In this document: piece after piece, positions 15,817 to 26,046 of the stretch | Position numbering within the stretch: position 1 is the first letter of the stretch | Layout of the letters: the number at the start of each line of letters is the position of its first letter | Notes under the pieces: model-generated | The model's input: the letters and a program-made list of their open reading frames with translations, nothing else | Told to the model about the DNA's origin: nothing | The model's database searches: none | NCBI RefSeq assembly: GCF_900129755.1 | Contig: NZ_FQWT01000002.1 | Span: 124,001-188,000, forward strand | Origin: Chryseobacterium oranimense | Lineage (GTDB): Bacteria; Bacteroidota; Bacteroidia; Flavobacteriales; Weeksellaceae | Length of the DNA: 64,000 nt | Reading direction: 5' to 3' | Translations under genes and position numbers: made by a program

Positions 15817-17301
15817 TTATTTTTTCTTTTTAACTACTTTTTTCTTAGCCGGAGCTTTTTTAGTAGCTTTTTTTACTGGAGCATCTTCGTAATCTTTTTT
15901 CTTGATTGCGTTCCACTCGTTAGCATCTTCGATAGCAGTTACGATAACTTTTCTATCTGCTTGTCTTTCAGCATCAGAAGCTTTTTCAGAAACTGTAGCT
16001 TTAGTTTCACCAACTCCGATTGACTTAAGAGCATTTACATCAACTCCTCTAGCTTCTAAAGCAGCAACTACTGAAGCAGCTCTTTGTCTAGAAAGTTTCA
16101 AGTTGTAATCAGCAGAACCTTTAGCATCAGTTTGACCTTCAACTAGGTAGTTACCACCGTCAGTTTTGATAATCTTCGCAGCGTTATCTAGTTTAGCGCT
16201 AGATTCTGGTCTGATAGTCGCTTTGTTGAAATCGAAGAAGATACCTTTAAGAGCTTCTGTAGTTTCAATAGCAGTTTGTTTCTTAGGCTTAGGACATCCG
16301 TTGTATTCTGGAAGACCTGGAACTGTAGGACAAGCGTCATCTTTATCTAAGATTCCGTCACCGTCTGTATCTGGCCAAGGACAACCGTTGTTTTCAGCAG
16401 GACCTGCTACTGTAGGACAAGCATCATCTTTGTCGATAACACCGTCACCATCTGTATCTGGCCAAGGACAACCGTTGTTTTCAACTGGACCAGCTACTTC
16501 TGGACATTGATCGTCTTTATCTGGAACTCCGTCACCGTCAGTATCAGGACATCCTTGGAATTCTGGTAGACCTGGAGTATCTGGACAAAGGTCATCTTTA
16601 TCTAGGATACCATCCTTATCTCTATCTCTGTTACCAAATCTGAATAAGATTGATGCAGAAGCTTGCCAGAAGTTAGCATAGTTTGCTTTATCTCCAGGAG
16701 TTGATACATAATCTCCCTGAATACCAAGACCGAAGTTTTTAGTTACCCAGAAGTTAGCACCTGCACCTGTAGAAACTGTAAAGTGATTAGCTTTACCATT
16801 TTCATTACCACCGTCTCCGTTAGTAATAAGCTCTCCTCTGTAATCATATCTAGGGAAAGAAAGGGCAGTGTAGTCATGTCTCAGGTAGTTAGCACCAACT
16901 CTTAAATATGGATCGAACCAAGATTCTTCATCCCATAAAAGACCAGCTGCTTTAGCCTGGAAACCAAGACCTGTCATTAGGAAAAATTCTTTTCCCATGT
17001 TAAATCTCTTGTTATCTACATTACCTACGGAAGTCTGCCAGTCGATAACTAAACCTTTACCGATGTTTCTAGCAACTGTTAATTTAGATAATGGAGGTGT
17101 AATAGAGAAGTTGTTCACATTGAACATTGTCTTCGTTAAATTATTAGCAGAGAACGTATTACTAAAGTTGTTTCTCTGTGCCTTGTGATTTTCCGCATGA
17201 GCACCAACTCCGATCAACCACGGATTATTGGTAGTCTGGGCAAAGACAGTAGAGGCAACCGTAAGCGCCAATGCTGAAATTCCTAATTTTAGATTTTTCA
17301 T
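15817..17301 (-). CDS. OmpA family outer membrane protein with thrombospondin type-3 repeats
   Basis: The 494-residue protein has a signal peptide (to VFAQ, about 22) and an N-terminal beta-barrel (about 25-225). Four calcium-binding TSP3 repeats of the D-x-D-x-DG-x-x-D-x-x-D-x-CP form follow (about 228-345). An OmpA C-terminal peptidoglycan-binding domain comes next (FFDFNKATIRPESS, then NLKLSRQRAASV, about 350-460), and the tail is lysine- and alanine-rich. It is probably an abundant protein that tethers the outer membrane to peptidoglycan. The basic C-terminal tail after the OmpA domain is unusual. The long AT-rich leader suggests strong expression. Confidence 0.93.
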   Translation of the reverse strand: MKNLKLGISALALTVASTVFAQTTNNPWLIGVGAHAENHKAQRNNFSNTFSANNLTKTMFNVNNFSITPPLSKLTVARNIGKGLVIDWQTSVGNVDNKRFNMGKEFFLMTGLGFQAKAAGLLWDEESWFDPYLRVGANYLRHDYTALSFPRYDYRGELITNGDGGNENGKANHFTVSTGAGANFWVTKNFGLGIQGDYVSTPGDKANYANFWQASASILFRFGNRDRDKDGILDKDDLCPDTPGLPEFQGCPDTDGDGVPDKDDQCPEVAGPVENNGCPWPDTDGDGVIDKDDACPTVAGPAENNGCPWPDTDGDGILDKDDACPTVPGLPEYNGCPKPKKQTAIETTEALKGIFFDFNKATIRPESSAKLDNAAKIIKTDGGNYLVEGQTDAKGSADYNLKLSRQRAASVVAALEARGVDVNALKSIGVGETKATVSEKASDAERQADRKVIVTAIEDANEWNAIKKKDYEDAPVKKATKKAPAKKKVVKKKK

Positions 17302-17378
17302 AGAATTAAATGATTAAATAATTGATAATGCAAAATAAATATAATTTTTCTTTATATACAAAGTTTTTTGAATGATTT

Positions 17379-17837
17379 TTAACTTTTCTTTAATATTCTG
17401 TCCAGGTTACGTTTATTTTCTCTATCTTTTATCGCTTCCCTTTTATCAAAGAGTTTTTTACCTCTACCAAGCGCAATGAGCACCTTTGCTTTACCCTTGT
17501 CTGTGATATATAATTTAAGAGGTATAATTGTGTTTCCAGCATCCTTTAACTTTTTTTCAAGTTTCTGCAATTCTTTTTTGTGCAACAGCAATTTCCGTTC
17601 CCTTTTTGTTTTGTGATTGTAAAAAGTTCCTAATTTGTACTCGTCAATCATCATATTAATAATGTACAATTCCCCATCAATAAACTGACAGAAGGATTCT
17701 GTAATAGATGCTTTGGACGAGCGTAAAGATTTTATTTCTGTACCCGTTAATACCATCCCTGCTTCAAATTCTTCAAGGATTTCGTATTCAAAACGGGCTC
17801 TTCTGTTTAATATATTTACTGTTTTTTCGATCTTCAT
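17379..17837 (-). CDS. smpB: SsrA-binding protein SmpB
   Basis: SmpB binds tmRNA and brings it to stalled ribosomes for trans-translation. The 152-residue protein shows NRRARFEYEILEEFEAGMVLTGTEIKSLR (about 10-40), the GELYIINM strand, KRERKLLLHKKEL, and the C-terminal GKKLFDKREAIKDR, whose basic tail mimics an mRNA in the empty A site. I start at the ATG at 17837 (KIEKTVNILNRR). The frame extends 14 codons further upstream without family resemblance. No tmRNA gene is seen nearby. Confidence 0.95.
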   Translation of the reverse strand: MKIEKTVNILNRRARFEYEILEEFEAGMVLTGTEIKSLRSSKASITESFCQFIDGELYIINMMIDEYKLGTFYNHKTKRERKLLLHKKELQKLEKKLKDAGNTIIPLKLYITDKGKAKVLIALGRGKKLFDKREAIKDRENKRNLDRILKKS

Positions 17838-17956
17838 TGTAAAAAATTCGTGATTAAAATGGATTGGAATATACTCCAATCTTTACTTAGCAGCCTTTCC
17901 GGACTGGTCTTTGTTTATTTCGTTAATGAAATATAGAAAAAATACCCCATATTTAA

Positions 17957-19651
<1,695 letters not shown>

Positions 19652-19683
19652 TTTCTTAGACAACATTAAAATTCATTATAAAA

Positions 19684-19715
19684 AAAATTCCTCAAAGTAG
19701 CTTTGAGGAATTTTT
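19684..19715. terminator. Bidirectional intrinsic terminator
   Basis: A 14-15-bp stem AAAAATTCCTCAAAG / CTTTGAGGAATTTTT with a 3-base loop and T-runs on both strands separates the convergent ABC-F and M48 genes. Confidence 0.9.
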
Positions 19716-19734
19716 ATTTTATTAAATAGTTATT

Positions 19735-20547
19735 TTATTTCGTAAGCTTTGTTTTAGGAAGAGCCACTGTTCCGGGATCTTTCCATAATCCGTCTTTTTC
19801 AGCTCTCTTCTTGATAGCCTGAGCTCTTTTTTCACTATCCGGATGGGAATTGAACATTTTTTCAAAACCGGTCTGTGTACTACCTTCAGAAAGTAATGCC
19901 AGTTTTTTGAATGCTGAATAAGCTCCTACTACATTATAATTATTCGCTTTCATGAAATCATAAGAGTAAGTATCCGCTTCAGATTCCTGCTTTTTGCTGT
20001 GAGAAGCATCCAGGAATTCGTTAGCCATTTTTCCCACCTGACTGTCATTTAAGGCCGCTACAGTTCCTGACGCTGACGATGCTGCATCCAGGGCTGCTGC
20101 TTTTAAATAAGCAGATTTAATCGCATCTTTAGTATCCTGATTTTTCACGTGACCGATCTCATGCCCGATTACTGCTAAAAGCTCATCATCCGTCATGATA
20201 TCCATTAACGAAGAAAAAACGCGGACACTTCCGTCTGCACATGCAAAAGCATTGATATCCTTTACTTTGTAAACCTTGTAATTCAGGACCAGCCCATCCT
20301 GAGACTTGTGCTTTCCGAAAAGTTTGTTAAGTCTTACAGTATAAGGATCCTTTGGCCCTGCTACCGGATTGTTTTTATCCATCCAGTCAACAGATTCTTT
20401 TGAAAGTTTTACGGCATCTTCGTTGGTAAAAGTAAGCGCTTTTGCTCCTTTCGAAACAACACCGGCAGCTTTTCCAAGATTGATTTTCTGTGCCGATACA
20501 GCATTCATAGCCCCTAAGAATAGAAGGCAGAGTGTAATTTTTTTCAT
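19735..20547 (-). CDS. M48 family metallopeptidase (secreted, periplasmic)
   Basis: The 270-residue protein has a signal peptide (KKITLCLLFLGAMNAVSAQ) and the zinc motif HEIGH (about residue 130) with a downstream glutamate in SEADTYS. This is the Oma1/BepA-type gluzincin fold, used for outer-membrane protein quality control. The peptidase domain is unaccompanied by TPR repeats. I start at the ATG at 20547 because the 25-residue extension encoded upstream has no signal-peptide character. It converges on the ABC-F gene and diverges from recJ. Confidence 0.88.
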   Translation of the reverse strand: MKKITLCLLFLGAMNAVSAQKINLGKAAGVVSKGAKALTFTNEDAVKLSKESVDWMDKNNPVAGPKDPYTVRLNKLFGKHKSQDGLVLNYKVYKVKDINAFACADGSVRVFSSLMDIMTDDELLAVIGHEIGHVKNQDTKDAIKSAYLKAAALDAASSASGTVAALNDSQVGKMANEFLDASHSKKQESEADTYSYDFMKANNYNVVGAYSAFKKLALLSEGSTQTGFEKMFNSHPDSEKRAQAIKKRAEKDGLWKDPGTVALPKTKLTK

Positions 20548-20568
20548 GATTATTTTTAATTTGGACCG

Positions 20569-20576
20569 CGAAGATA
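20569..20576 (-). promoter_or_regulatory. Possible -7 element of the M48 peptidase gene
   Basis: TATCTTCG on the minus strand matches TAnnTTTG with one mismatch, 21 bases before the start. No well-spaced TTG was found. Confidence 0.4.
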
Positions 20577-20645
20577 GATATTTTTTTTCAACAATCAGGA
20601 AGTCAAGTTCATCCTTAATCATTTCAAAATGCTATTTTTTTTCCT

Positions 20646-20653
20646 TATTTTTG
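20646..20653 (+). promoter_or_regulatory. -7 promoter element abutting the recJ start codon
   Basis: TATTTTTG matches TAnnTTTG exactly and lies four bases before the recJ ATG. Flavobacterial transcription starts a few bases after this element, so the message would have little or no 5' leader. Confidence 0.55.
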
Positions 20654-20657
20654 TGAA

Positions 20658-22370
20658 ATGAGTCAGAAATGGATTTATAAGCCCGAACCCGATGAGGAAG
20701 TTGTGGACAGATTAAGTTCGTCACTTGGTTTTGGTACTTTTGAATCTAAACTCCTCGTTCTAAGAGGAATTGACAATTATCAAAAGGCCAGAGAATTCTT
20801 CAAACCGAACCTCAACGATATACACAACCCGTTCTTAATGGCAGATATGCAGAAAGCTGTAGAGCGCATTGCCACAGCCATTGAAAACGGTGAAAAAATA
20901 CTGGTTTATGGAGATTACGATGTAGACGGAACCACAGCCGTTGCCCTCATGTACCTTTACCTCAGCAAAATTGTTGAGAAAAAATATTTAGATTACTACA
21001 TCCCCGACAGGAATTCTGAAGGATACGGAATTTCTACCGAAGGTATTGATTTTGCCAAAGAAAACGGTTTTTCCCTGATTATCGCTCTAGACTGCGGTAT
21101 CAAAGCAACCGACATGGTAAAATATGCCCAGGACAAGAATATTGATTTTATTATCTGTGACCACCACCTTCCGGGTGACGAGATCCCGAATGCAGTAGCT
21201 GTTCTGGATCCGAAAAGAAATGACTGCAGATATCCTTTTAAAGAACTTTCAGGATGTGGTGTGGGCTTTAAGCTGTGCCAGGGACTGAACACCATCTATA
21301 AAATTCCTGAATCCGAATTATTTGAACTTACGGATCTTCTGGCAATTTCCATTGCTGCAGATATTGTTTCGATGACCGGCGAAAACAGGGTTCTGGCCAA
21401 AATGGGCTTGAAAGTCCTCAGAAAAACCAGAAACCTGGGGTTAAGACTATTAATTCCTGAAGATAAGCTTTCTCACTTTGAAATTTCAAATATCGTTTTT
21501 GAGATTGCTCCAAAAATTAATGCTGCCGGAAGAATTTCACAGGGAAAAGCTGCAGTGGAACTTATGGTTTCGGACAACCTGAAACATGCCAACCAGATCG
21601 TTAGCGACATTATGAATCTTAATGACGAAAGGCGCGAACTGGATATGAATTCCACACTTTCTGCGTTGAACCAGATCGTTGAATCCCAGCAGCAGACAAA
21701 ATACTCCACCATTGTTTACCATCCTGAATGGAACAAAGGAGTAATCGGGATTGTAGCTTCAAGGCTTATTGAAACCTATTATAAGCCGACACTTGTATTT
21801 ACAGACGGAAACAATGGGGAAATGGTAGCTTCTGCAAGATCCGTTTCGGATTTTGACGTGCATGAAGCCCTGGACATGTGTTCTGAGTTTTTCCTGAAGT
21901 TCGGCGGGCATCATGCTGCGGCCGGGCTTTCCATGGAAAAGGATAAATTTGAAGCTTTCAAAATAAAATTTGAGAAAATCGTCTCCGAAAAAATCCAGGA
22001 ACACCAGCAGGAACCTTCCATCACGATTGATTCCGAGATTAAAATTGATGAGATCAACCGGGAATTTATCAATTTCCACAGAAAACTGGCACCATTTGGT
22101 CCTCATAATATGAAACCTATTCTTACATTAACTGACCAGAAACTCTCCGGCTATGTAAAAACAATGGGAAAAGACAACAATCACCTGAAATTTTACATCA
22201 AGCAGGAATCCACCGGCAGAAATATAGAATGTGTCGGTTTTAAACTCGGACAGTATGTGGAAGATTTTAAAAATAAAAACTTTGATCTTGCCTTTACTTT
22301 AGAAGAAAACCATTGGAAAGGCAATGTAACGCACTACTTAAATATAAAGGATGTAAAATTTAGGGATTAA
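20658..22370 (+). CDS. recJ: Single-stranded-DNA-specific exonuclease RecJ
   Basis: RecJ degrades single-stranded DNA 5' to 3' in recombination and repair. The 570-residue enzyme shows the DHH motifs: YGDYDVDGTTA (about 86-96), DCGIKA, ICDHHLPG (about 168-175), GCGVGFK, and the DHHA1 motif GGHHAAAG (about 415-422). A C-terminal OB-like domain follows. The length is normal. It is followed after 41 bp, including a heptad array, by nadD, with which it is probably co-transcribed. Confidence 0.96.
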   Translation: MSQKWIYKPEPDEEVVDRLSSSLGFGTFESKLLVLRGIDNYQKAREFFKPNLNDIHNPFLMADMQKAVERIATAIENGEKILVYGDYDVDGTTAVALMYLYLSKIVEKKYLDYYIPDRNSEGYGISTEGIDFAKENGFSLIIALDCGIKATDMVKYAQDKNIDFIICDHHLPGDEIPNAVAVLDPKRNDCRYPFKELSGCGVGFKLCQGLNTIYKIPESELFELTDLLAISIAADIVSMTGENRVLAKMGLKVLRKTRNLGLRLLIPEDKLSHFEISNIVFEIAPKINAAGRISQGKAAVELMVSDNLKHANQIVSDIMNLNDERRELDMNSTLSALNQIVESQQQTKYSTIVYHPEWNKGVIGIVASRLIETYYKPTLVFTDGNNGEMVASARSVSDFDVHEALDMCSEFFLKFGGHHAAAGLSMEKDKFEAFKIKFEKIVSEKIQEHQQEPSITIDSEIKIDEINREFINFHRKLAPFGPHNMKPILTLTDQKLSGYVKTMGKDNNHLKFYIKQESTGRNIECVGFKLGQYVEDFKNKNFDLAFTLEENHWKGNVTHYLNIKDVKFRD

Positions 22371-22378
22371 TTACTGCT

Positions 22379-22406
22379 ACCTGCAACCTATCATCTACTA
22401 CCTAGC
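22379..22406. repeat. Degenerate heptad array in the recJ-nadD gap
   Basis: Four units, ACCTGCA ACCTATC and ATCTACT ACCTAGC, repeat with a 7-bp period and fill the intergenic space. The units match those of the arms around the 4HB gene at 6317-6673, so the same family has a copy without an insertion here. Confidence 0.7.
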
Positions 22407-22411
22407 AATCA

Positions 22412-22996
22412 ATGAAAAAAATCGGTTTATTTTTTGGTTCCTTTAATCCTATACATATCGGACATTTAATTCTGGCTAATTATATTCTGGAAAATTCCGA
22501 TATGGATGAATTGTGGTTTGTAGTAAGTCCACAGAATCCATTTAAGGATAAAAAGTCTCTTCTAAAAGATCACAACAGGCTGGATATGGTACAGCTTGCC
22601 GTGAAAAGCTATCCGAATATGAGGGCTTCAAATGTAGAGTTTTCACTTCCTAAGCCGAGCTATACGATTGATACGCTTACCTATCTTCATGAAAAATATC
22701 CGGATTATTCCTTCAGCCTGATTATGGGTGAAGATAATTTAAGCAGTCTTCACAAATGGAAAAACTCTGATCTTCTGATTAAAAATCATCACATCATTGT
22801 ATACCCAAGGGTTTTTGAAGGGGAAAAGAAAGATTCCGAATACCTGCAACATGAAAATATTTCTATGATAAAAGCTCCCGTAATTGAACTTTCTGCCACA
22901 GAGATCAGAAATATGATCAGAGACGGAAAAAATGTACGTCCGATGCTTCCACCGGAAGTTTTTGATTATTTGGATGGAAGCAGTTTTTATAAGTAA
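22412..22996 (+). CDS. nadD: Nicotinate-nucleotide adenylyltransferase
   Basis: NadD makes nicotinate adenine dinucleotide in NAD synthesis. The 194-residue protein opens with the nucleotidyltransferase motif KKIGLFFGSFNPIHIGHL (residues about 2-19), followed by PQNPFKDK, SLIMGEDNLSSLHKWK and the C-terminal ISMIKAPVIELSATEIRNMI, which carries the SxT/SxR-type nucleotide loop. The length is normal. It follows recJ. Confidence 0.95.
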   Translation: MKKIGLFFGSFNPIHIGHLILANYILENSDMDELWFVVSPQNPFKDKKSLLKDHNRLDMVQLAVKSYPNMRASNVEFSLPKPSYTIDTLTYLHEKYPDYSFSLIMGEDNLSSLHKWKNSDLLIKNHHIIVYPRVFEGEKKDSEYLQHENISMIKAPVIELSATEIRNMIRDGKNVRPMLPPEVFDYLDGSSFYK

Positions 22997-23069
22997 TTTT
23001 GTCAATAAGAAGTTAGAGTCTATAAATTAGATTCTATATGTCCACTTCCTTTCATTTATATCTTAAAAT

Positions 23070-23408
23070 ATGGAATTCATCGAAAAATTTTTCTCAAAAT
23101 ATCCTCAGGAAAAGGTCATCAAATGGTTTAAGCTCATTTGTCTGGCTGAGGCTGTTTCGTGGTTTTTCCTATTTACAGCGATGACCTGGATACGTATTGA
23201 TCCGGAAGGGGTTCTCCCGATTGTTTACATCAGTACTATCGGTAGTATTCACGGATTCTTCTTTACACTATACCTGATATTTCTTCCTGCCATAAGAAAA
23301 ATATATGAATGGGATGATGAAGACAGCGTTTTTGCTTTAATTGCTGCATTTTTCCCGTTTGCCACTATTTGGATAGATAAACAATTAGCCCGATTCGACA
23401 GAGAATAA
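23070..23408 (+). CDS. DUF3817 domain-containing membrane protein
   Basis: The 112-residue protein has about three membrane helices (about 20-40, 50-72 and 86-103) and matches the small integral membrane family DUF3817: WFKLICLAEAVSWFFLF, STIGSIHGFFFTLYL and AAFFPFATIWIDKQL. Its function is unknown. It is 73 bp after nadD and precedes a terminator. Confidence 0.82.
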   Translation: MEFIEKFFSKYPQEKVIKWFKLICLAEAVSWFFLFTAMTWIRIDPEGVLPIVYISTIGSIHGFFFTLYLIFLPAIRKIYEWDDEDSVFALIAAFFPFATIWIDKQLARFDRE

Positions 23409-23426
23409 CATAATATAACATAACAT

Positions 23427-23453
23427 CAAAAAGGACCATTCTGGTCCTTTTTT
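23427..23453 (+). terminator. Intrinsic terminator
   Basis: A stem of AAAAGGACCA / TGGTCCTTTT with a 3-base loop, followed by further T residues, ends the recJ-nadD-DUF3817 transcript. Confidence 0.88.
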
Positions 23454-23681
23454 TATTGAAGTGACATCCCGTATAAATATCTTATACCATCACCATCTTT
23501 TATTAAACTTTACTTACTTCTTTTAAATTTTGACCAAATTTTAATCTTCGGTGTAACAAAATCTACTATTGAATTGTCTAATTAGAGAAAGTTAAAGATA
23601 AACTGAAATTTTAAATTAAAATTTTATTAACTGATAATCAATAACTTAAATTCAATTTAAAAACATTTTAAGTACTTTGTA
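23454..23681. other. AT-rich non-coding region before the TonB receptors
   Basis: About 228 bp between the DUF3817 terminator and the promoter at 23682. I see no open frame, RNA or clear repeat. It may hold upstream control sites for the receptor pair, but no palindrome stands out. Confidence 0.4.
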
Positions 23682-23713
23682 TTGCATGATACTGTTTTTA
23701 TTATATATCTTTG
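23682..23713 (+). promoter_or_regulatory. Flavobacterial promoter of the tandem TonB receptors
   Basis: TTG (23682-23684) and TATCTTTG (23706-23713) are 21 bases apart, the same elements and spacing as the metX promoter. The leader is about 48 bases. Confidence 0.75.
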
Positions 23714-23766
23714 CTATGTTAAATAATAACAAATACAAGCTATTAAACAACTAAAATAAAATAATC

Positions 23767-25998
23767 ATGAAAACTCAAATCTTTATTGCCGCCTTATTTT
23801 TCAGCGGACTGGCAGCTGCCCAGCAGTCAAAAGATACCCTGAAAGTAAAAAACATTGAAGCTGTCAATATCAAGAAACAGGTTTTCAAAAAGCAGAGTGA
23901 CCGTTTCATTTACGATGTAGCTTCTTCCCCGATCGCAAAGGGAACGAATACCTTCAATCTCCTGAAACAAACTCCTATGATTTCAAGCATCGACGGAAAA
24001 TCGTTGAAGATTATGGGAAAATCTGATGTGGTGGTTTACATCAACAACAAAAAAACCAATATGGATGCTGAAGCTCTTATAGAAATGCTGAAAGGAACTC
24101 CATCTGAGGATATCCAGAAAATTGAAGTGATTACTACGCCGGGAAGTGAATTCCAGGTAGAATCCAATGAAGGCGTCATCAATATCGTAATGAAAAAGAA
24201 AAAAAATGACGGCTACAACGGAACTCTGAAAATGAACAATGAACAGGCTTACTACAACAATCCTTCCGCAGGAGTTTCGTTTAATTTCAGAAAAAACAAA
24301 TGGTCTGTAAACTCCAACTTTAATACAGGAAGCTGGACAGACAGAGAAAGATATACACTTTCCAACGGAGATTCCACATTCAGAAATGAGTCTCTTGGTT
24401 ACAATGATGATCCTAATAAAAATCTCGGCGGAAGCGTAAATATTGATTATGAGATCAATAAAAATCACAGCTTAGGATTTACCTACAATATGAGGTATAA
24501 TAAGAGTTTCAATTCTATTCTTGATGTAACGAACTGGCAGAATGGTACTCTTGTCAACAGAACCATCAACAACGAGAATGCCCAGACAAGAAACCACTCT
24601 TTTAATCTGAACTATGAAATAAAAACAGATTCTATCGGCAGCAAAATTACTTCCAACATTTCTTATTTATGGTTCAACAGGGATAAGATGAGCATCAACG
24701 AAAGCTTCCCATTAAATAATGATCCTAAGAACGAATACAGTGCTTTACAGCAGTCGGTACCCCAGATCATTAATAATTATGCTGCAAATATTGACTATCT
24801 GAAGAAGACTTCCAAAGGCAGCACATGGCTGATGGGACTGAGCTATAACCATACGAATACAGATAATGATACCAGACAGGACGATATTGTAGATAATGTG
24901 ATTATTAATGACGTCAACCAAACGAATCACTTTATTTATAAGGAAAGAATCCTGGGGGCTTATCTTACTTATGAAAGAAAACTGAGCGAAAAGTTTTCCG
25001 GGAAAGTGGGCGCCCGCTATGAAATGACCAGAAGCAGCGGCGAAATTCTGGATAAAACAAGTTTTGACAGAAATTATAATAACCTTCTTCCCTATCTTAA
25101 TTTGAATTACGCCATCAACTCAGATCATAATCTTAGCTACAGCTTCTCCAGCAGGATCAGAAGACCGAGATTCTGGGAACTGAACCCTTCAAGAACCTAT
25201 TTTACTCCTAATAACTATACTCAGAATAACCCTTTCGTACTGGCTTCCAAGTTTTACAATCAGGAAATCAGCTATATGTACAAAAATGCATTTTTTGCCA
25301 ATCTGAGCTTTAATTATGTAGAAGATGCTTCCAACCAGATACCGCTTCAGGGAACAGTAACCAAACCTGAAAAAGATGCCAATGGAAATCCTGTGATGGT
25401 TACCACCAAATTCTTAAGATATATCAGAACCAATTATGGAAATAACAAACAGCTGGGACTGACCCTGGGAATGAACAAATCCTGGTTCAAAGAGATCTGG
25501 ACAACCAATTATTCTGTGAATTTAGGATACAGCATCTATAAAGGAACCGTATCTGAGGACCCTACTTCAGTTCCGGTTCCCGGACAGACAGAGGTGGTCA
25601 ATCCTTATGTCATTGATTTCAAAAACTTTAATATATCCGGTAATATCAACAACACCATTCGTCTGTCTTCCAATAAAGACTGGTTCCTGGGACTTAATTA
25701 TTACTACGGAAGCAAGGTAAAGATTGAAAGCGGAACTCTTGGGGTAAGACAGAGCTTTGATGTAAGCTTAAAGAAAATTATGGGCAACTGGACGTTTGTA
25801 GCGGAAGTATACGATCTGTTCAACCAGAATTTCAACAGCATTCAGGGCGTACAGCCGAACGGAAGCTATAACAATGTGGTGAACTTCGAATATCCAAGAA
25901 TCCTGAACATCGGGGTAACCTACAACTTCGGAAACCAGAAGCTTAAAAAGGCCAGAGAAATGAAATCAGCAAATGATGCCATAAAATCAAGAACCTAA
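23767..25998 (+). CDS. TonB-dependent receptor / outer membrane beta-barrel protein (paralogue 1)
   Basis: The 743-residue protein has a signal peptide (to AAAQ, about 19) and a plug domain (about 25-140: DRFIYDVASSPIAKGTNTFNLLKQTPMIS, VVVYINNKKTNMD, KIEVITTPGSEFQVESNEGVINIVMKKK). A barrel of the OMP_b-brl_3 type (about 150-720) and a short basic tail follow. The usual N-terminal carboxypeptidase-regulatory repeat is absent. The likely role is uptake of a siderophore, peptide or other ligand across the outer membrane, energised by TonB; the ligand is unknown. The next gene is a close paralogue, 48 bp downstream, so this is a tandem duplication in one operon. Confidence 0.9.
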   Translation: MKTQIFIAALFFSGLAAAQQSKDTLKVKNIEAVNIKKQVFKKQSDRFIYDVASSPIAKGTNTFNLLKQTPMISSIDGKSLKIMGKSDVVVYINNKKTNMDAEALIEMLKGTPSEDIQKIEVITTPGSEFQVESNEGVINIVMKKKKNDGYNGTLKMNNEQAYYNNPSAGVSFNFRKNKWSVNSNFNTGSWTDRERYTLSNGDSTFRNESLGYNDDPNKNLGGSVNIDYEINKNHSLGFTYNMRYNKSFNSILDVTNWQNGTLVNRTINNENAQTRNHSFNLNYEIKTDSIGSKITSNISYLWFNRDKMSINESFPLNNDPKNEYSALQQSVPQIINNYAANIDYLKKTSKGSTWLMGLSYNHTNTDNDTRQDDIVDNVIINDVNQTNHFIYKERILGAYLTYERKLSEKFSGKVGARYEMTRSSGEILDKTSFDRNYNNLLPYLNLNYAINSDHNLSYSFSSRIRRPRFWELNPSRTYFTPNNYTQNNPFVLASKFYNQEISYMYKNAFFANLSFNYVEDASNQIPLQGTVTKPEKDANGNPVMVTTKFLRYIRTNYGNNKQLGLTLGMNKSWFKEIWTTNYSVNLGYSIYKGTVSEDPTSVPVPGQTEVVNPYVIDFKNFNISGNINNTIRLSSNKDWFLGLNYYYGSKVKIESGTLGVRQSFDVSLKKIMGNWTFVAEVYDLFNQNFNSIQGVQPNGSYNNVVNFEYPRILNIGVTYNFGNQKLKKAREMKSANDAIKSRT

Positions 25999-26046
25999 GC
26001 CATTATAAAAATTTACACCCACAGCCACACTTAAATAAGAAGAATC

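Noticed and set aside
16166..16510. Open frame opposite the ompA thrombospondin repeats
   Set aside because: It is a shadow of the repeat region on the other strand, with proline-serine low complexity and no independent signal.
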